Shown: positions 8,970 to 20,108 of the stretch, piece after piece
Layout: the number at the start of each line of letters is the position of its first letter
Numbering within the stretch: position 1 is the stretch's first letter
Notes under the pieces: generated by a model
The model's input: the letters and a program-made list of their open reading frames with translations, nothing else
The model's database searches: none
Told to the model about the DNA's origin: nothing
Made by a program: the position numbers and the translations under genes
Source: Meira nashicola
Taxonomy: Eukaryota > Basidiomycota > Exobasidiomycetes > Exobasidiales > Brachybasidiaceae
NCBI GenBank assembly: GCA_001600355.1
Contig: BCJU01000003.1
Span: 1,368,519-1,432,518 of the forward strand
Direction of reading: 5' to 3'
DNA length: 64,000 nucleotides

Positions 8970-10685
8970 ATGTCTACGCCTTCTTCTCGTGTATTAGTGG
9001 CAGCTTCGCCTAATAGCCCAAATTATGGCAATCAAACACACAACGAAGGTGTGAAACACATTCCTAATTCACCTTCTGCTCGCTTGTTGGCTAATTCTCG
9101 TTTACAAGATGCATCAAATGTAGCTCCAGCTGGTGCAGATGATAGTAAAGGTAGTTATCGCAGTTTCAAGAGGTTCGAAGGTTTGACAGGTTGGGAAAGA
9201 GAAATGGTGGAAAGTGGAGAAGTACGTAGAAAAGCACAAGTTGCTCAATTATACTTTCTAAATCATTATTTTGATTCGTTACGCTATATATCTGATCGTC
9301 GTAATCGAACAGAAGCATTCAAATCAAGAGCAGGATTAACAAATCTTGCCAAAGCCAGGGAACAAAATCAAGGAGGAACAGAACTTACATCTTATTTGGG
9401 TCGCGAACGTGCACATTTACGTAAACGTCGTGCAAAACTTCGTTTAGCCTCTTTCCATATCATTACTCAAGTTGGTCAAGGTGGTTATGGAGAAGTATTC
9501 TTGGCACGAAAGCGTGAAACGGGAGAAGTTTGTGCTTTGAAGAGGTTACGTAAAAAGGTTTTAGTCAAGATGGACGAAGTAAGACATGTTTTAACTGAAC
9601 GTGACATTTTAACAGCTACTAAAACACCTTGGTTAGTTCGTCTTCTTTACGCTTTTCAAGATACCGATCACGTCTTCCTTGCAATGGAATATGTTCCAGG
9701 AGGAGATTTCCGTACACTTCTCAATAATTCCGGTGTTTTGCGAGAAGAGCATGCTCGATTTTATGCAGCAGAAATGTTTGTTGCAGTGAATGAACTTCAT
9801 GCGCTTGGATATATCCATCGTGATTTGAAACCTGAAAATTTCTTGGTAGATTCTACTGGTCACATCAAATTGACCGATTTCGGATTAGCAGCCGGTGCAT
9901 TAAATCCAACCCGGATCGAATCATTAAAGACAAGATTAGACGCTGTCAAGGATACCAACTTAATCTACCGTACACCACATGAACGATCCAGTTTGTACAA
10001 AAAGATGAGAGCTCAAAATGTTGCACATGCTGACTCGATTGTTGGAAGTCCAGATTATATGGCACCTGAAGTACTTCGTGGAAGGAATTATAATATCAGC
10101 GTGGATTATTGGAGTTTAGGTTGCATCCTCTTTGAATTCTTATGTGGTTTCCCTCCATTCAGTGGTGGAAGTCCTGATGAAACATGGACAAATTTGAAAA
10201 ATTGGGAAAAAGTATTGCAAAGGCCAGTTTATGATAAACCACAAGATTTGCAATTCAATTTAACCGATGTTGCCTGGGATGCCGTTACACGTTTAATCGA
10301 TCAACCACAAAAGAGAATCACATCTTTACAACAAATTCAATCACATCCTTTCTTTGCTCCTCTCAATCTTTCTGAATTACGTTCTTTACGCGCTCCATTC
10401 GTTCCACAATTGGAATCAGACGTTGATACAGGTTACTTTGACGATTTCGAAAATCCTGACGATATGAAAAAGTACAAAGAAGTTCAAGAGAAAGCCAGAA
10501 ACGTAGAAGAAAAGGTGAATGGAGGTTCTGCTGCTGCTGCTGCCGAAAATGGCTCAAGAGGATTATGGGTCGGTTTCACTTTCGGCAAGAATGACAAAAG
10601 CAAATGGGAAGAAGATGACACACGTACAGGTGGAAAGAAGAATCATTCAAGAGAAGCAAGTGATGTGTTTGCCACTATGTTCTGA
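8970..10685 (+). CDS. dbf2: NDR-family protein kinase, Dbf2/Sid2 type
   Basis: This is a Ser/Thr kinase of the mitotic exit/septation initiation network. The kinase domain runs from about residue 165 (GQGGYGEVFLARK, ATP loop) through HRDLKPENF (about 282), DFGLAAG (about 300), GSPDYMAPEV (activation segment) and DYWSLGCILFEF. Between DFG and GSPDYM lies the roughly 40-60 residue insertion typical of NDR/LATS kinases. The stretches LVRLLYAFQDTDHVFLAMEYVPGG and PFVPQLESDVDTGYFDDF match Dbf2/Sid2 closely. An N-terminal Mob1-binding region (RKAQVAQLYFLNHYFDSL) precedes the kinase. The open frame extends 39 nt upstream to a TTG, but the first ATG, at 8970, gives 571 aa. No introns were seen. Confidence 0.93.
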   Translation: MSTPSSRVLVAASPNSPNYGNQTHNEGVKHIPNSPSARLLANSRLQDASNVAPAGADDSKGSYRSFKRFEGLTGWEREMVESGEVRRKAQVAQLYFLNHYFDSLRYISDRRNRTEAFKSRAGLTNLAKAREQNQGGTELTSYLGRERAHLRKRRAKLRLASFHIITQVGQGGYGEVFLARKRETGEVCALKRLRKKVLVKMDEVRHVLTERDILTATKTPWLVRLLYAFQDTDHVFLAMEYVPGGDFRTLLNNSGVLREEHARFYAAEMFVAVNELHALGYIHRDLKPENFLVDSTGHIKLTDFGLAAGALNPTRIESLKTRLDAVKDTNLIYRTPHERSSLYKKMRAQNVAHADSIVGSPDYMAPEVLRGRNYNISVDYWSLGCILFEFLCGFPPFSGGSPDETWTNLKNWEKVLQRPVYDKPQDLQFNLTDVAWDAVTRLIDQPQKRITSLQQIQSHPFFAPLNLSELRSLRAPFVPQLESDVDTGYFDDFENPDDMKKYKEVQEKARNVEEKVNGGSAAAAAENGSRGLWVGFTFGKNDKSKWEEDDTRTGGKKNHSREASDVFATMF

Positions 10686-11356
10686 ACAGTTCAATATAAG
10701 ATCAACTAACTATAATTTATACCGTAATCTTCCTAAGCGCCAGCATATGTACATAATTTTTTAACCCCATTCTGATCTTACAGTGATATCCAGTTCTTAT
10801 ATTATGGCTATCTCACCAGTGTGTCTTTAACCACGAATGCAAGAGCACTAATTCAAAATTGAGAAAACGAAGGTACTTGATACAGGGGCAGAAAAACAAA
10901 TAAGAATGGATGAGAGAACTGAAAAAATAATTCAAAAGTACGTCAGGATGATATTGTTCGACGGCAGAAATGAACCTTTTATGAGTGGGAAAAAGGGGTA
11001 ATGTGTGCTGACGGCTGATATATCTCAAATTCTCGAATTGTAGAATCCGTAAATGAGAGAATCGTTGTTTGTTTGGCGTTAAAGGAAAAGGAAAAAATGA
11101 GAAATTGAGTGTATGGTACTATTGCTGATTGACGTTCTTGCATATGTGCTTGTTTGCTTGCTGATCTTCTAGAATAATATTGAAATAGGGAAAAAATTGT
11201 GCAAAATAGAGGGAAAAATAATTTCGTCATCGATTGGAATCAGACCGAAAGATCTTTTAATGTAATGATCATGATGTTTTGGTGTTGAATTACCCTTTTT
11301 CTTTCGAATATCACCTTGCATCAACATAGTCCAGCTTGTTGAACAACGTGCTTACT
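10686..11356. other. convergent 3' region between the kinase and scaffold genes
   Basis: This is 671 bp of AT-rich sequence between two converging stop codons, presumably both 3' UTRs. I see no gene, RNA or repeat. The open frames present are poor in protein-like composition. Confidence 0.55.
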
Positions 11357-14300
11357 CTAAACGAAAAAGTGTGTATGAATACGACTGGAAGGTGCAACAG
11401 CCATCTCTTCCATCTTGTACGTATTCAACTCTTCTTTGATACGTTGTGCTAACAGAGGTGTCAACCGATTACAAGTTGCCAGCTCTCCACGTCTATCATA
11501 CACATGCGCAGGCCAAGTAGAATGATAAATGTGTGCATCAGCAAAGACTAGCCTCTTCCTTCCTTGCGAACCTGTCATACTTCTCTGTCCTGTTGATGAG
11601 GCGTTTGGATTCATCATCAATGATAATGTTGGCATAGATGAATTGGCGTGATGGCCAAGATTACTGCTAGTCGACCCTTGCGTAGGTGTAGTTGCTCCGC
11701 CCAATTTGGCACGTTCATCGGCTGGAACAAGGTCCATAACAGATGTATTCTCGTCTGAAGGTTTTGCGACTCCATCAACACGATCACTTGATGCAGTTGA
11801 CGTAGATATCTGCGACATAGGAGGTACGGAGCTTTGATGACTCGTACTAGTTTGGGGTGCATCATAACTATTTGCACGAATTCGTCCCGCAAACGGCTTT
11901 TCGACTGCACCTGCCGATCCAAACTGTTGAGCACTCATTTGTTCGTTAAAGGACGTACTGTTCTTTAAAATACCTTTGACAGATTTGATCTTGGCAGCAC
12001 TTTCACGAGAACGCTCTATGCCTTCACCCCAATGACGTAAACTATCCGTCTCGAAATCATCTCCTGACTCGTATCCTTCGTTGACTACAGGCATATGAGG
12101 TGGCTCCAAATCATCTTCATCGAATGCAGAATCAAAACTTGTTTCATTGAAACTTGCTGCTGCACTGTGAGGACCTGCACTGGAAACAATCGAAGGTGCA
12201 CCGCCAGCACCTACGGGCAAATTGTAGGAATGACCGATCGCATTCACTTGACCCTGTTGATTCATTGAATCTTCCAATGGCATCGTCTCTAATCCAGTTG
12301 TTTCTTGCATATCACTGGAACCTCCCAAAGAGCCAACAAGACGCTTACGCCATCCACCCTTGTTGCTACGCTTGTTCTTCAACCGCTCTTTCTCTTTTTC
12401 GATCATAGTCTTTTGACTGCTATTCATGTCATCCGTCGTCTTTGCTTTTCCAGAGAGGTTATTGGCATTGTTCATTGCTTTTCGTTCTGCTTCGGCTTTC
12501 TCTCTGGCGATCCGTTCATTTTCGGCGCGTATTTGCATCTGCAATTGATGTTGTCTGACATACGATGCAGCAGGTGTCATACCGCTATCATTACTATTGT
12601 TATTGTTTCTTGCTTCCAATTCAACGGTAGCATGTGAGACAGAAGCTGTAGCAGGACTGCCTTTTTTGGCGTTCAAACCGTCACGTTTAGATGTATCAGG
12701 CAGTTTCGATTGTGCACTTTGGCCCTTATCATGTTGGCTTGAAGTTGGCAAAGTACCAAAGTCGTCATTATGCAAGCCTTCTTTACCACTATCCTTGTCT
12801 TTGTTAAACATGTTGGTAATACCTTTAATATTACTCCTTCGAGCAAATTTTCCAAGATTGCCCACCTTTCGTAACATCATCGATGCACTTGAGACCGTAG
12901 ATGAGATTGAAATATTATCCGTGGAAGAATTGAATTTTCGATTGAAAATACTTCTCTTTGGTGCATTTTCACCTCCGCTGATAGGAGGTCGAGTGCTTCT
13001 TCTCGAGCTGATGGAAGCGGCTGATGAACCTGTGATAGGTGCTCCGTTATCCGGAGTACGAGGGGGAGAAGTTGAACGTGTGCTGCCAGAAGAACCATTT
13101 GTATCTAATGAAGCATGAGGGTAGTGATTTCCATCAGGTCGCTTTGTCATCACATTTGTCCTTCCTCCGTATGCTCTATCAGGTGCAGCTGCAGCTGCTT
13201 CCACTTGTTGAAGAGTGGATAGTGAAAGAGCTTTACGAAGTTTACCAGAAAGGCCTTTCTTCTGTTTGTCACCTGGCGTAGGGGTTGTTCTTCCACCAAT
13301 CGTGTTCTCATCATCACTGTTAGCCGGGTCTTCATCGTTGTAGTTACCCTTTGATAATGGTGATGGTGCTGGCTTACGAGGAACAGGGGTGGAACGACCA
13401 TTGCTTATACCTGCATTTCCATTGATCGAAGAATCCACGGAGCTTGATTGAGAAGAAACGGATGTTTTGCGAGTATGTATGTCTGAGTTGGCAGACTTGA
13501 ACGATTCGGATGACCCGGACCTCTCACGATGTGGACGATTTGCATCCATTGGATTTACCGTTACTTCCCTTGTTGGGCTTTGATAGACTTGGGATGTTGG
13601 CAGCTGTCCCGTAGCATTGGAGATCGCGGGAGCTTTGGTCACTCCTGATGCGACAGATGAATATGTAATCGGCGCAGCAGAAGGTGGAATTCGTGAAGCA
13701 TTTCCTTCACCACGTGCTGTATTGCTCGAGCTCGTACTCGATGCACGAATTCGTGAAGAAGATTGAGCAGCTTGTCCAGGCATTGGCAGCACTGGAGGTC
13801 CGCGTCCAGCTGTGAATGCGGAATTGACTTGCGGGGCATCTGATCCTTTTGTCGTTCGCCTGTATGGATGATAAACCTTGTTAGAGTTCAAAGAGGGATT
13901 GCTTGCCGTGTGTGGTAATCCTGTTGGATGCATTGCTCCTGGTGGTAAGACAGATCGACTGTGGGCCGCAGCTGGTAAAGGTACAGGGTAATGTTGTAAG
14001 GTATCATTATACGTTAAATGTGAAGGCTTTTGAGGACCAGACGTTGAACGTATTCTTCTACCATCCTCAGACACAAAAGATTGTGGTATTCCAGCATGAT
14101 TCGCTTGTGATTTTCCCGACCAAGTATTTGTTCCATCAAAGGGTGATGCATCTGTACCGGCATAGGCAGGTTGTGAGCTGTTTGCTGTTCCGCTGTAGCT
14201 TGGCATAGGTATTTGGGGGAAGGCAGGTTGCGATGAAGATGCAGCAGCGGCATACGTTTTTGTTCCAGTGCCCGATCCGGCTGTGTTTGGCGTAGGTTGA

Positions 14301-14488
14301 CGTATCCCATTAACGGTTGCATTCTCTGTTTGACGTGAATTGGTCTCAGATGACCCAGATCCAGCATCAGTGATTGGAGCAGCTGTCACATCGGGACCTT
14401 GTTTTTGGTCAGAATGTAAGGGACTGCTCTCGTCGAAAAGTGGTGTTGATGCTGGAAGGTTCCAGTTTAAAGCCAAAGAAACCGCCAT
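11357..14488 (-). CDS. large disordered scaffold with a conserved C-terminal PP1-binding-like module (Bni4-like)
   Basis: The protein has 1043 aa from the ATG at 14486-14488; the frame is open slightly further, but only to a TTG. Nearly all of it is disordered, rich in Ser, Thr, Asn, Pro and Gly, with a coiled basic segment near residues 620-700 (AENERIAREKAEAERKA). The conserved part is the last 70 residues. RKRLVFADAH carries an RVxF-type PP1 docking motif, followed by YDRRGELATCNRLTPLLAQR, then IKEELNTYKMEEM and a terminal HTHFF. From memory this tail resembles fungal Bni4-type proteins, which tether protein phosphatase 1 (Glc7) to chitin synthase and septin sites. Cdc11 and Rax2 elsewhere in this window belong to the same cell-cortex biology. 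The family call is moderate; the PP1-motif reading is an inference. Confidence 0.55.
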   Translation of the reverse strand: MAVSLALNWNLPASTPLFDESSPLHSDQKQGPDVTAAPITDAGSGSSETNSRQTENATVNGIRQPTPNTAGSGTGTKTYAAAASSSQPAFPQIPMPSYSGTANSSQPAYAGTDASPFDGTNTWSGKSQANHAGIPQSFVSEDGRRIRSTSGPQKPSHLTYNDTLQHYPVPLPAAAHSRSVLPPGAMHPTGLPHTASNPSLNSNKVYHPYRRTTKGSDAPQVNSAFTAGRGPPVLPMPGQAAQSSSRIRASSTSSSNTARGEGNASRIPPSAAPITYSSVASGVTKAPAISNATGQLPTSQVYQSPTREVTVNPMDANRPHRERSGSSESFKSANSDIHTRKTSVSSQSSSVDSSINGNAGISNGRSTPVPRKPAPSPLSKGNYNDEDPANSDDENTIGGRTTPTPGDKQKKGLSGKLRKALSLSTLQQVEAAAAAPDRAYGGRTNVMTKRPDGNHYPHASLDTNGSSGSTRSTSPPRTPDNGAPITGSSAASISSRRSTRPPISGGENAPKRSIFNRKFNSSTDNISISSTVSSASMMLRKVGNLGKFARRSNIKGITNMFNKDKDSGKEGLHNDDFGTLPTSSQHDKGQSAQSKLPDTSKRDGLNAKKGSPATASVSHATVELEARNNNNSNDSGMTPAASYVRQHQLQMQIRAENERIAREKAEAERKAMNNANNLSGKAKTTDDMNSSQKTMIEKEKERLKNKRSNKGGWRKRLVGSLGGSSDMQETTGLETMPLEDSMNQQGQVNAIGHSYNLPVGAGGAPSIVSSAGPHSAAASFNETSFDSAFDEDDLEPPHMPVVNEGYESGDDFETDSLRHWGEGIERSRESAAKIKSVKGILKNSTSFNEQMSAQQFGSAGAVEKPFAGRIRANSYDAPQTSTSHQSSVPPMSQISTSTASSDRVDGVAKPSDENTSVMDLVPADERAKLGGATTPTQGSTSSNLGHHANSSMPTLSLMMNPNASSTGQRSMTGSQGRKRLVFADAHIYHSTWPAHVYDRRGELATCNRLTPLLAQRIKEELNTYKMEEMAVAPSSRIHTHFFV

Positions 14489-15248
14489 CTTCTTGGTCGG
14501 ATATGATTGAGATCCAGGTGAAATAAGTGACGAAAGCAACTAATTACGAAAGAAGAAACCTTTCCCACAACGTTGACGGAAGAAATGTTCCTTGAACAAT
14601 TCCTATAAGTCGCTAGACCGATTCAAGATTGCATGAACGAGATTTGCTTTCTCTGGTGTTGATTTCCACTTGCGTCGATCGAAAGGCTGTATTTCTGCTT
14701 TGACGTTGTGACCGATCTGCAGAAGAGCAGGATAAATGAGGAAAATTGCAGCAGAAGAAATGACGCTGTCAAGATGAACGCCAAAAAACTGAGCAGCCGC
14801 AAAAGAGAGAAATTGTGAAGCAATGAAAGAGTATGATCGAGAATAGATGAAGCAATTGTCTGTTTGGATTATCGGGAGAAAGGAGTATTGAAGGAAAATA
14901 CGGCCACCAAATCAATATCCTAAGCGGTCTCCGCGCAAGTGACGGACGGATACACTGGATCCGAAACAATTCAGGCCAAAAAAATGGGCTCGGATTTCAA
15001 AGGGGGTGGATTGTTGTGAATCCAATCGAACCGCTTCTTGACCGAAAGATCAATTGAGTGATTCGAAAGATTTGTTTTTGAAGAGAAATAAAGAGTTAGT
15101 CCAGAAATTTGAAAGAAAAAATGTTTTTCGATCAAATGTGATCTTGAACAAGGAAAAATGATGATATTGGCAGGTGATAAGAAGGTCCCTTTTGATTAAT
15201 CGCGGCAACAAATCTCGTCTCAAAAGTTGATTTCTCTTAGCTCCTGCC

Positions 15249-15299
15249 GTGCGTGTGTGTAATGCTTTGTGTTTGCGTGCGTGTGCGTGTGTGTGTGCT
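15249..15299. repeat. TG/GTGCG microsatellite
   Basis: An imperfect alternating purine-pyrimidine tract of TG and TGCG units, about 50 bp long, sits in the intergenic region. Comparable CA-rich tracts occur in other promoters of this window. Confidence 0.75.
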
Positions 15300-15949
15300 G
15301 CTATTACACGCTTGCCCCTGCACACTTTAAAAACCTATAGCTTGTGTGCGCCCGCCAAAAAGCTGAGTGCTGGAACTTATTTTCCTTGGAAATGAAAAGA
15401 AAGTGCTGCTAATAATATAAAATCACTTTCATAAATTCGAAAATTGGCAAGTGCGAAAAAGCGTGCGTTGCCCTGCGCTGCGCTACATAAAAAAAAATGC
15501 ATTAACATTTGCGCATATGTACTCACTCACACTTGACGCTAAACTTAACAGCGAACAACGCCGCATTTCAACACACAACACAATTTCAGGCTTGCGCTGG
15601 ACAAGGAAATGAGCTCAGACCCGTCATTCTGGGTACTTTTAAATTGTTTGACTTTGAAGTTAAGTCACGCTTAGATTAAAAGAATGAAGTATGGAAATCA
15701 TTCTCAGAAGAACGGTTACGTCACCTACTTTTTCAGCCTATTCTAGAATACAAATAAATAATAAATACTGAATGGATTCTTCTATCTATTGGTTCTAGAA
15801 GGAGCCCTTCCTCTCAGATGTGGCCAATCTTGTGCAAGGATATGTAGAGATGTGGAGTGCAGTTAGTCAGTACACCTTCCTTTAATGCACATCGGTATTG
15901 CGTTGTGGTGTGTATTGTTGTAACACGAGGTCCAACAACAGTGTCTTTT

Positions 15950-16034
15950 ATGCAGGGATTGAACCTATCAATGCCGATTAGAGTTCCGCGCTTACAAGGC
16001 TTATTCTTGGCGAGCAGGAGCAATAAAACCGTAC
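15950..16034 (-). other. tRNA-like segment with a B-box-like motif (uncertain)
   Basis: On the minus strand there is GGTTCAATCC (B-box-like), with a plausible 5-bp T stem and a 7-nt acceptor segment. Six of those seven bases can pair with a segment 85 nt upstream. The D arm and anticodon arm do not fold convincingly, so a functional tRNA is doubtful. It could be a tRNA relic or chance. Confidence 0.15.
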
Positions 16035-16888
16035 GCCCAAATTTGTATAAATGAATAAATAAATTGACTCTTTTTGCCTAGCACTGAATCGGTGTTTTTA
16101 AATTAGTGCTTCCATACAGGCGCTAAAGCCTGATCGTGGCTTTATTCCTTTTTCCCACTTTTTTGATCAACTCTGTAGTCCATTCCAGTCAGTAATCACT
16201 GTCTTAGATTGTCAGATGTATCATGTGGGTCATATATTGTTGTCAAATACAGAATGTAAGAACTCGAATACAAATAGATGTACGTCCTTTTGTCAAATCG
16301 TTACATTACACAATACAGGGAAAGGGTTGTTTCTGCTTTATTCGCAGTTCTAAATAAAGAAGATTTTAGCGCGAACGCTCAATCAGGGTTTTTGCCTCGT
16401 TCTCTTTACGTGCGCGCCCGACCCTCTTTCGAGATATGGAAACTGGTAAAGATTCTTCTTTCCTTCGAATATCCCGCGGGATGTGTCAAAGCATCTTTAA
16501 GGGTTTATTATCTTATTAATCGATTGATACAGAGATGTCAACATCTGTGGCTATATCTGACTGATCGGGCCTTTTTTAAAGAAGTCGTGTGACTTTGTCT
16601 TCAATCTTGGGAGAGGATCTTACATAAGCTTAATATTTTTCATAATTCAGCAGTTTTCAATTTGAAGTGGAATAGTTGCAAGTTTCCCAAGCCATAATAG
16701 GCGTTGATAAGATATTTCCCTAGGCAGTTATTTAATTTTTGCCTCTAGGGTGAGTAACGCTTGCTTTGGTCTCTCTTGACACGTGACAAATATTTTTTTG
16801 GATTTTGAGCTGCATATGAATAAATGTGTTTCTTCTTGTTTAGAAAATGTTGTTGCAGTACACCACCACAAAAAGACCAAAAGATAAG

Positions 16889-19800
16889 ATGGTGAGATCA
16901 TATCTACGGCATGAGCCAACACAGGCTTTCGGTTTGATCTGTTCACCTTCTGGAAGGGCAATTTTGGCATCTGATGGAAAAACGGCAACTGTAGCCGCTC
17001 TTGAAGATGTTTTACGTTGGGATGTTAAAACTGGTGATCAAATGGCAATGTGGCATGAAACTGGTCATTCGAGTCCAGTGACTGCTATTGCTCATTCACC
17101 GCAAATAGGCAATCAAAATGGAGGTTCCATTTCTGACTTATACGCTGTAGGTTATGCAGATGGTTCTATAAGGGTATGGGATGCTCTTTCGTCTACCGTT
17201 CGACTAACGCTTAATGGACACAAAAGTGCAATCACTTCTTTGCAATTCGATCAAGATGGACTTTTACTCGTAAGTGGAAGTCAAGATACCAATATAACCC
17301 TTTGGGATATAGTAGCCGAAAATGGTTTGTTCAGATTAAAAGGGCATCGTGATGCAATCACTGATTTATCACTTTTACGATTACCAAACATAAGTGAAGG
17401 GGAAGAGAATAGCAAAGAACCTTCAACTTCTTCAAATCAGTCCGGTTATAAAAGCCTTCTCTTTTCTACCTCGAAGGATGGTTTATTAAAGGTTTGGGAT
17501 CTAGCTTTACAGCATTGTGTAGAGACTGTTTTGCCAGGAAAAGGAGAACTTTGGAGTTTATCAGTCTTATCCGATGATCAGATTGGCTCTTCATATGGTA
17601 CCGCATTGGTCCTAGCTGGTAACTCAGAAGGCAAACTCAAAATTTATGAAGCGAATGCAGCTGCACTGACGTCCGCTTCAAATTCTTCTGGCGGCAAGAT
17701 TCAAGAGCCTCAATCTTCTTTGGGAAAATTTCTAGTCGATCATGGTCAATTAGACCTTGTCGGAGGAAGACGTGTATCGCAGATAGGATTCAAAGCAATC
17801 AAAGGTACGCAAGATAGTCGTTTTATCGGTGTTTCTTCTAGTGATAAAAGCGTAGAGCTTTTCCGCATTCGAACTCAAGATGACATTCGTAAGAAGATGG
17901 CTCGAAGGAGAAGAAGGGCTAAAGAAAAGGCTGAAAAGAAGAATGGAACTACTTCAAAAGATGCCGAAGAAGTTGATGGAGGTGTTGCTGAACCTACTTG
18001 GCAAGATCGTTTGGAAGCATACACCATCATCAGACCTGGAAGAGGGAAAATAAAAAGTTTTGCTTTCGCTGAATCAGACCAACATCAGCAACTTTCATTA
18101 TCTTCCGCATCTCGTGGAGCGGTTCCCATTTTACTTGCAATGGCTAATAATTCCTTGGAAGTGTTCCATCTGCCTCTACCAAAGAAGAACAAAGAAGAAG
18201 GAGAAGCTGCAACCAAAGAAGCTACCTTGGTGGCTGGCTTAGACCTCGCTGGACATCGATCAGAAGTGCGAGCGATCGCATTATCATCAGACGATTCACT
18301 GCTAGCAACAGCAGATAGTGCTGGCAGTTTGAAAATTTGGAATGCAGCATCTGGACGTATGGTACGCACTTTGCCTTGTGGATATGCTCTTTCACTAGCA
18401 TGGCTACCCGATGATCAACACGTGCTTGTAGGCTGCAAAGATGGCACTCTCAAATCATACGATGTTCGATCGGGAATTCAATTAGAAGATATTCCTGCTC
18501 ACCAAGGACCCATTTGGAGTGTAGCAATTCATGCGAATGGTCAAAGTTGCTTAACAGCAAGTGGTGATAAAGACGTCAAATTTTGGGAGTTTGAATCGAG
18601 ATCTCAAGAGGAGGAAGACGGGGAGAGCGAGCAAGATGATGATGATGATGAAGATTCGTCGCCCAAATCTTCTGCAACATTGGGTCTAGCGCATATCCGA
18701 ACACTGAAAATGACGGATGATGTGTTATGTGCCAAATTTTCTCCTGATGGAAGATTGCTAGCGCTTGCTTTGCTTGATTCTACCGTAAAAGTGTTCTACG
18801 CAGATTCTCTCAAATTCTTCTTGTCTCTTTATGGTCATAAGCTCCCTGTTTTGAGTCTTGACATTTCCGGAGATAGCAAATTATGTGTTACCGTAAGTGC
18901 TGACAAGAATGCAAAAATTTGGGGATTGGACTACGGAGATTGTCATCGTAGCTTATTTGCTCATGAAGAAAGTGTCATGTCAGTCGCATTCGAAAAAGGC
19001 GATCAAGGTGGTGGTTTGATGGGAGGAAGAGAAGGTGTCTCTCATAGATTTTGGACATGTGCAAAAGATGGAAAATTGAAATACTGGGACGGAGATAAAT
19101 TTCAATGCGTTCAAACAATGTCTGGTCATCATGGCGATGTCACAGGTCTTGCAGTTGGATCAAAGGGGACTGTGATCGTTAGTGCTGGCTTGGATCGAAG
19201 TATTCGTGTTTGGGAAAAAACAGAGGAGCCACTGTTTTTGGAAGAAGAAAGAGAACGCGAATTGGAAGAGATGTACGAAGGTGGAGGTCAACAAAAGGAA
19301 CGTGATGACGATGAACGGCAGTACGGTAGTTTGGCGGAAGGCAATGAAGACGGAAATCAAGCTCGATCTAAAGGTGAGGTAAATGAAGTGGAAGGTGTAA
19401 CGAAGAGCACAAAAGAAACAATGTTGGCAGGAGAAAGACTATTGGAAGCTATTGAGCTTGCGACAGCAGATCTTGAAGGCCTGGCTGAATACGAACGTCA
19501 AAAAAAGACTACCGGCTTAAGTCTTGCTCCTCCTGCACGCAATCCGATCATCAATCATGCCTTTGGGCCAGGAGAAGATGTTGACGTACATGCATACGTT
19601 CTTAAAGTCGTTTCAAAGATTTTACCTGCCCAATTAGACGATGCTCTTTTAGTGTTACCATTTGACGCAGTGATGCGATTAATGATTCATTTGAATTATT
19701 GGGCAAGCAAAGAATGGAACATGACTTTAGTAGCAAAGATTTTATTCTTCCTTTTACGCAATTATCATGGTCAAATCGTTTCTAATCGAATTATGCGAAC

Positions 19801-20017
19801 GACATTACAAAGTTTACGACGTCATTTACGTTCTTCCTTACAACGTCAAAAGATGACTATCGGTTATAATTTAGCCGGATTGCAATTCGTCAAAAGCAGA
19901 TTAATTGAAAAAAGAACAGATGATATGTATATGCGAGATGGATTCGATTTGGACGAAGAAACTGTTAAACAAAGATTGGAACAAAATGTAGCCAGAAAGC
20001 GAAAGATGGTCGCTTGA
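16889..20017 (+). CDS. UTP12: U3 snoRNP / SSU processome WD40 protein Utp12 (Dip2, WDR3)
   Basis: This component of the UTP-B subcomplex is needed for 18S rRNA maturation in the nucleolus. Two tandem WD40 propellers are visible. Repeats include VSGSQDTNITLWDI, GLLKVWDLALQHCVETV, SLKIWNAASG, DKDVKFWEFE, DKNAKIWGLDYGDCHRSL and LDRSIRVWEKTE. The C-terminal Utp12 domain (about 880-1010) contains KVVSKILPAQLDDALLVLP and then LLRNYHGQIVSNRIM. I chose the ATG at 16889 because homologues start M-V-(R/K)-S-Y right there (1042 aa). Another in-frame ATG 42 nt upstream is possible, and a CAG between the two could mark a 5' UTR splice site. No coding introns were seen. Confidence 0.92.
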   Translation: MVRSYLRHEPTQAFGLICSPSGRAILASDGKTATVAALEDVLRWDVKTGDQMAMWHETGHSSPVTAIAHSPQIGNQNGGSISDLYAVGYADGSIRVWDALSSTVRLTLNGHKSAITSLQFDQDGLLLVSGSQDTNITLWDIVAENGLFRLKGHRDAITDLSLLRLPNISEGEENSKEPSTSSNQSGYKSLLFSTSKDGLLKVWDLALQHCVETVLPGKGELWSLSVLSDDQIGSSYGTALVLAGNSEGKLKIYEANAAALTSASNSSGGKIQEPQSSLGKFLVDHGQLDLVGGRRVSQIGFKAIKGTQDSRFIGVSSSDKSVELFRIRTQDDIRKKMARRRRRAKEKAEKKNGTTSKDAEEVDGGVAEPTWQDRLEAYTIIRPGRGKIKSFAFAESDQHQQLSLSSASRGAVPILLAMANNSLEVFHLPLPKKNKEEGEAATKEATLVAGLDLAGHRSEVRAIALSSDDSLLATADSAGSLKIWNAASGRMVRTLPCGYALSLAWLPDDQHVLVGCKDGTLKSYDVRSGIQLEDIPAHQGPIWSVAIHANGQSCLTASGDKDVKFWEFESRSQEEEDGESEQDDDDDEDSSPKSSATLGLAHIRTLKMTDDVLCAKFSPDGRLLALALLDSTVKVFYADSLKFFLSLYGHKLPVLSLDISGDSKLCVTVSADKNAKIWGLDYGDCHRSLFAHEESVMSVAFEKGDQGGGLMGGREGVSHRFWTCAKDGKLKYWDGDKFQCVQTMSGHHGDVTGLAVGSKGTVIVSAGLDRSIRVWEKTEEPLFLEEERERELEEMYEGGGQQKERDDDERQYGSLAEGNEDGNQARSKGEVNEVEGVTKSTKETMLAGERLLEAIELATADLEGLAEYERQKKTTGLSLAPPARNPIINHAFGPGEDVDVHAYVLKVVSKILPAQLDDALLVLPFDAVMRLMIHLNYWASKEWNMTLVAKILFFLLRNYHGQIVSNRIMRTTLQSLRRHLRSSLQRQKMTIGYNLAGLQFVKSRLIEKRTDDMYMRDGFDLDEETVKQRLEQNVARKRKMVA

Positions 20018-20108
20018 TCGGGGGCCAGTAACAATATCTATTTTTAATTCAATTTGTCACATTTAGACAGTTTTTTTAGGTGCTGAATTGGGATAAAAGA
20101 ACTCAAAG

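Larger units (their letters stand above)
14489..16888. other. 2.4-kb intergenic region (divergent promoters of the scaffold gene and UTP12)
   Basis: This is the second longest gene-poor stretch in the window. It includes a purine-rich leader near 14540-15200, a TG microsatellite at 15249-15299, a GC-rich patch around 15290-15480, and a tRNA-like segment near 15950-16034. Open frames up to about 100 codons exist, but none has a protein-like composition or a convincing ATG context. A non-coding RNA here cannot be excluded by eye. Confidence 0.5.

Noticed and set aside
12597..13118. Long plus-strand ORF (173 codons) inside the large scaffold gene
   Set aside because: It is an antisense shadow of the Ser/Thr-rich coding sequence; the sense frame has the conserved C-terminus and is far longer.
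15950..16034. Functional tRNA in the large intergenic region
   Set aside because: Only the T arm and a 6/7 acceptor pairing are convincing; the D arm and anticodon arm do not fold and there is no clear terminator. Kept as a low-confidence tRNA-like segment.
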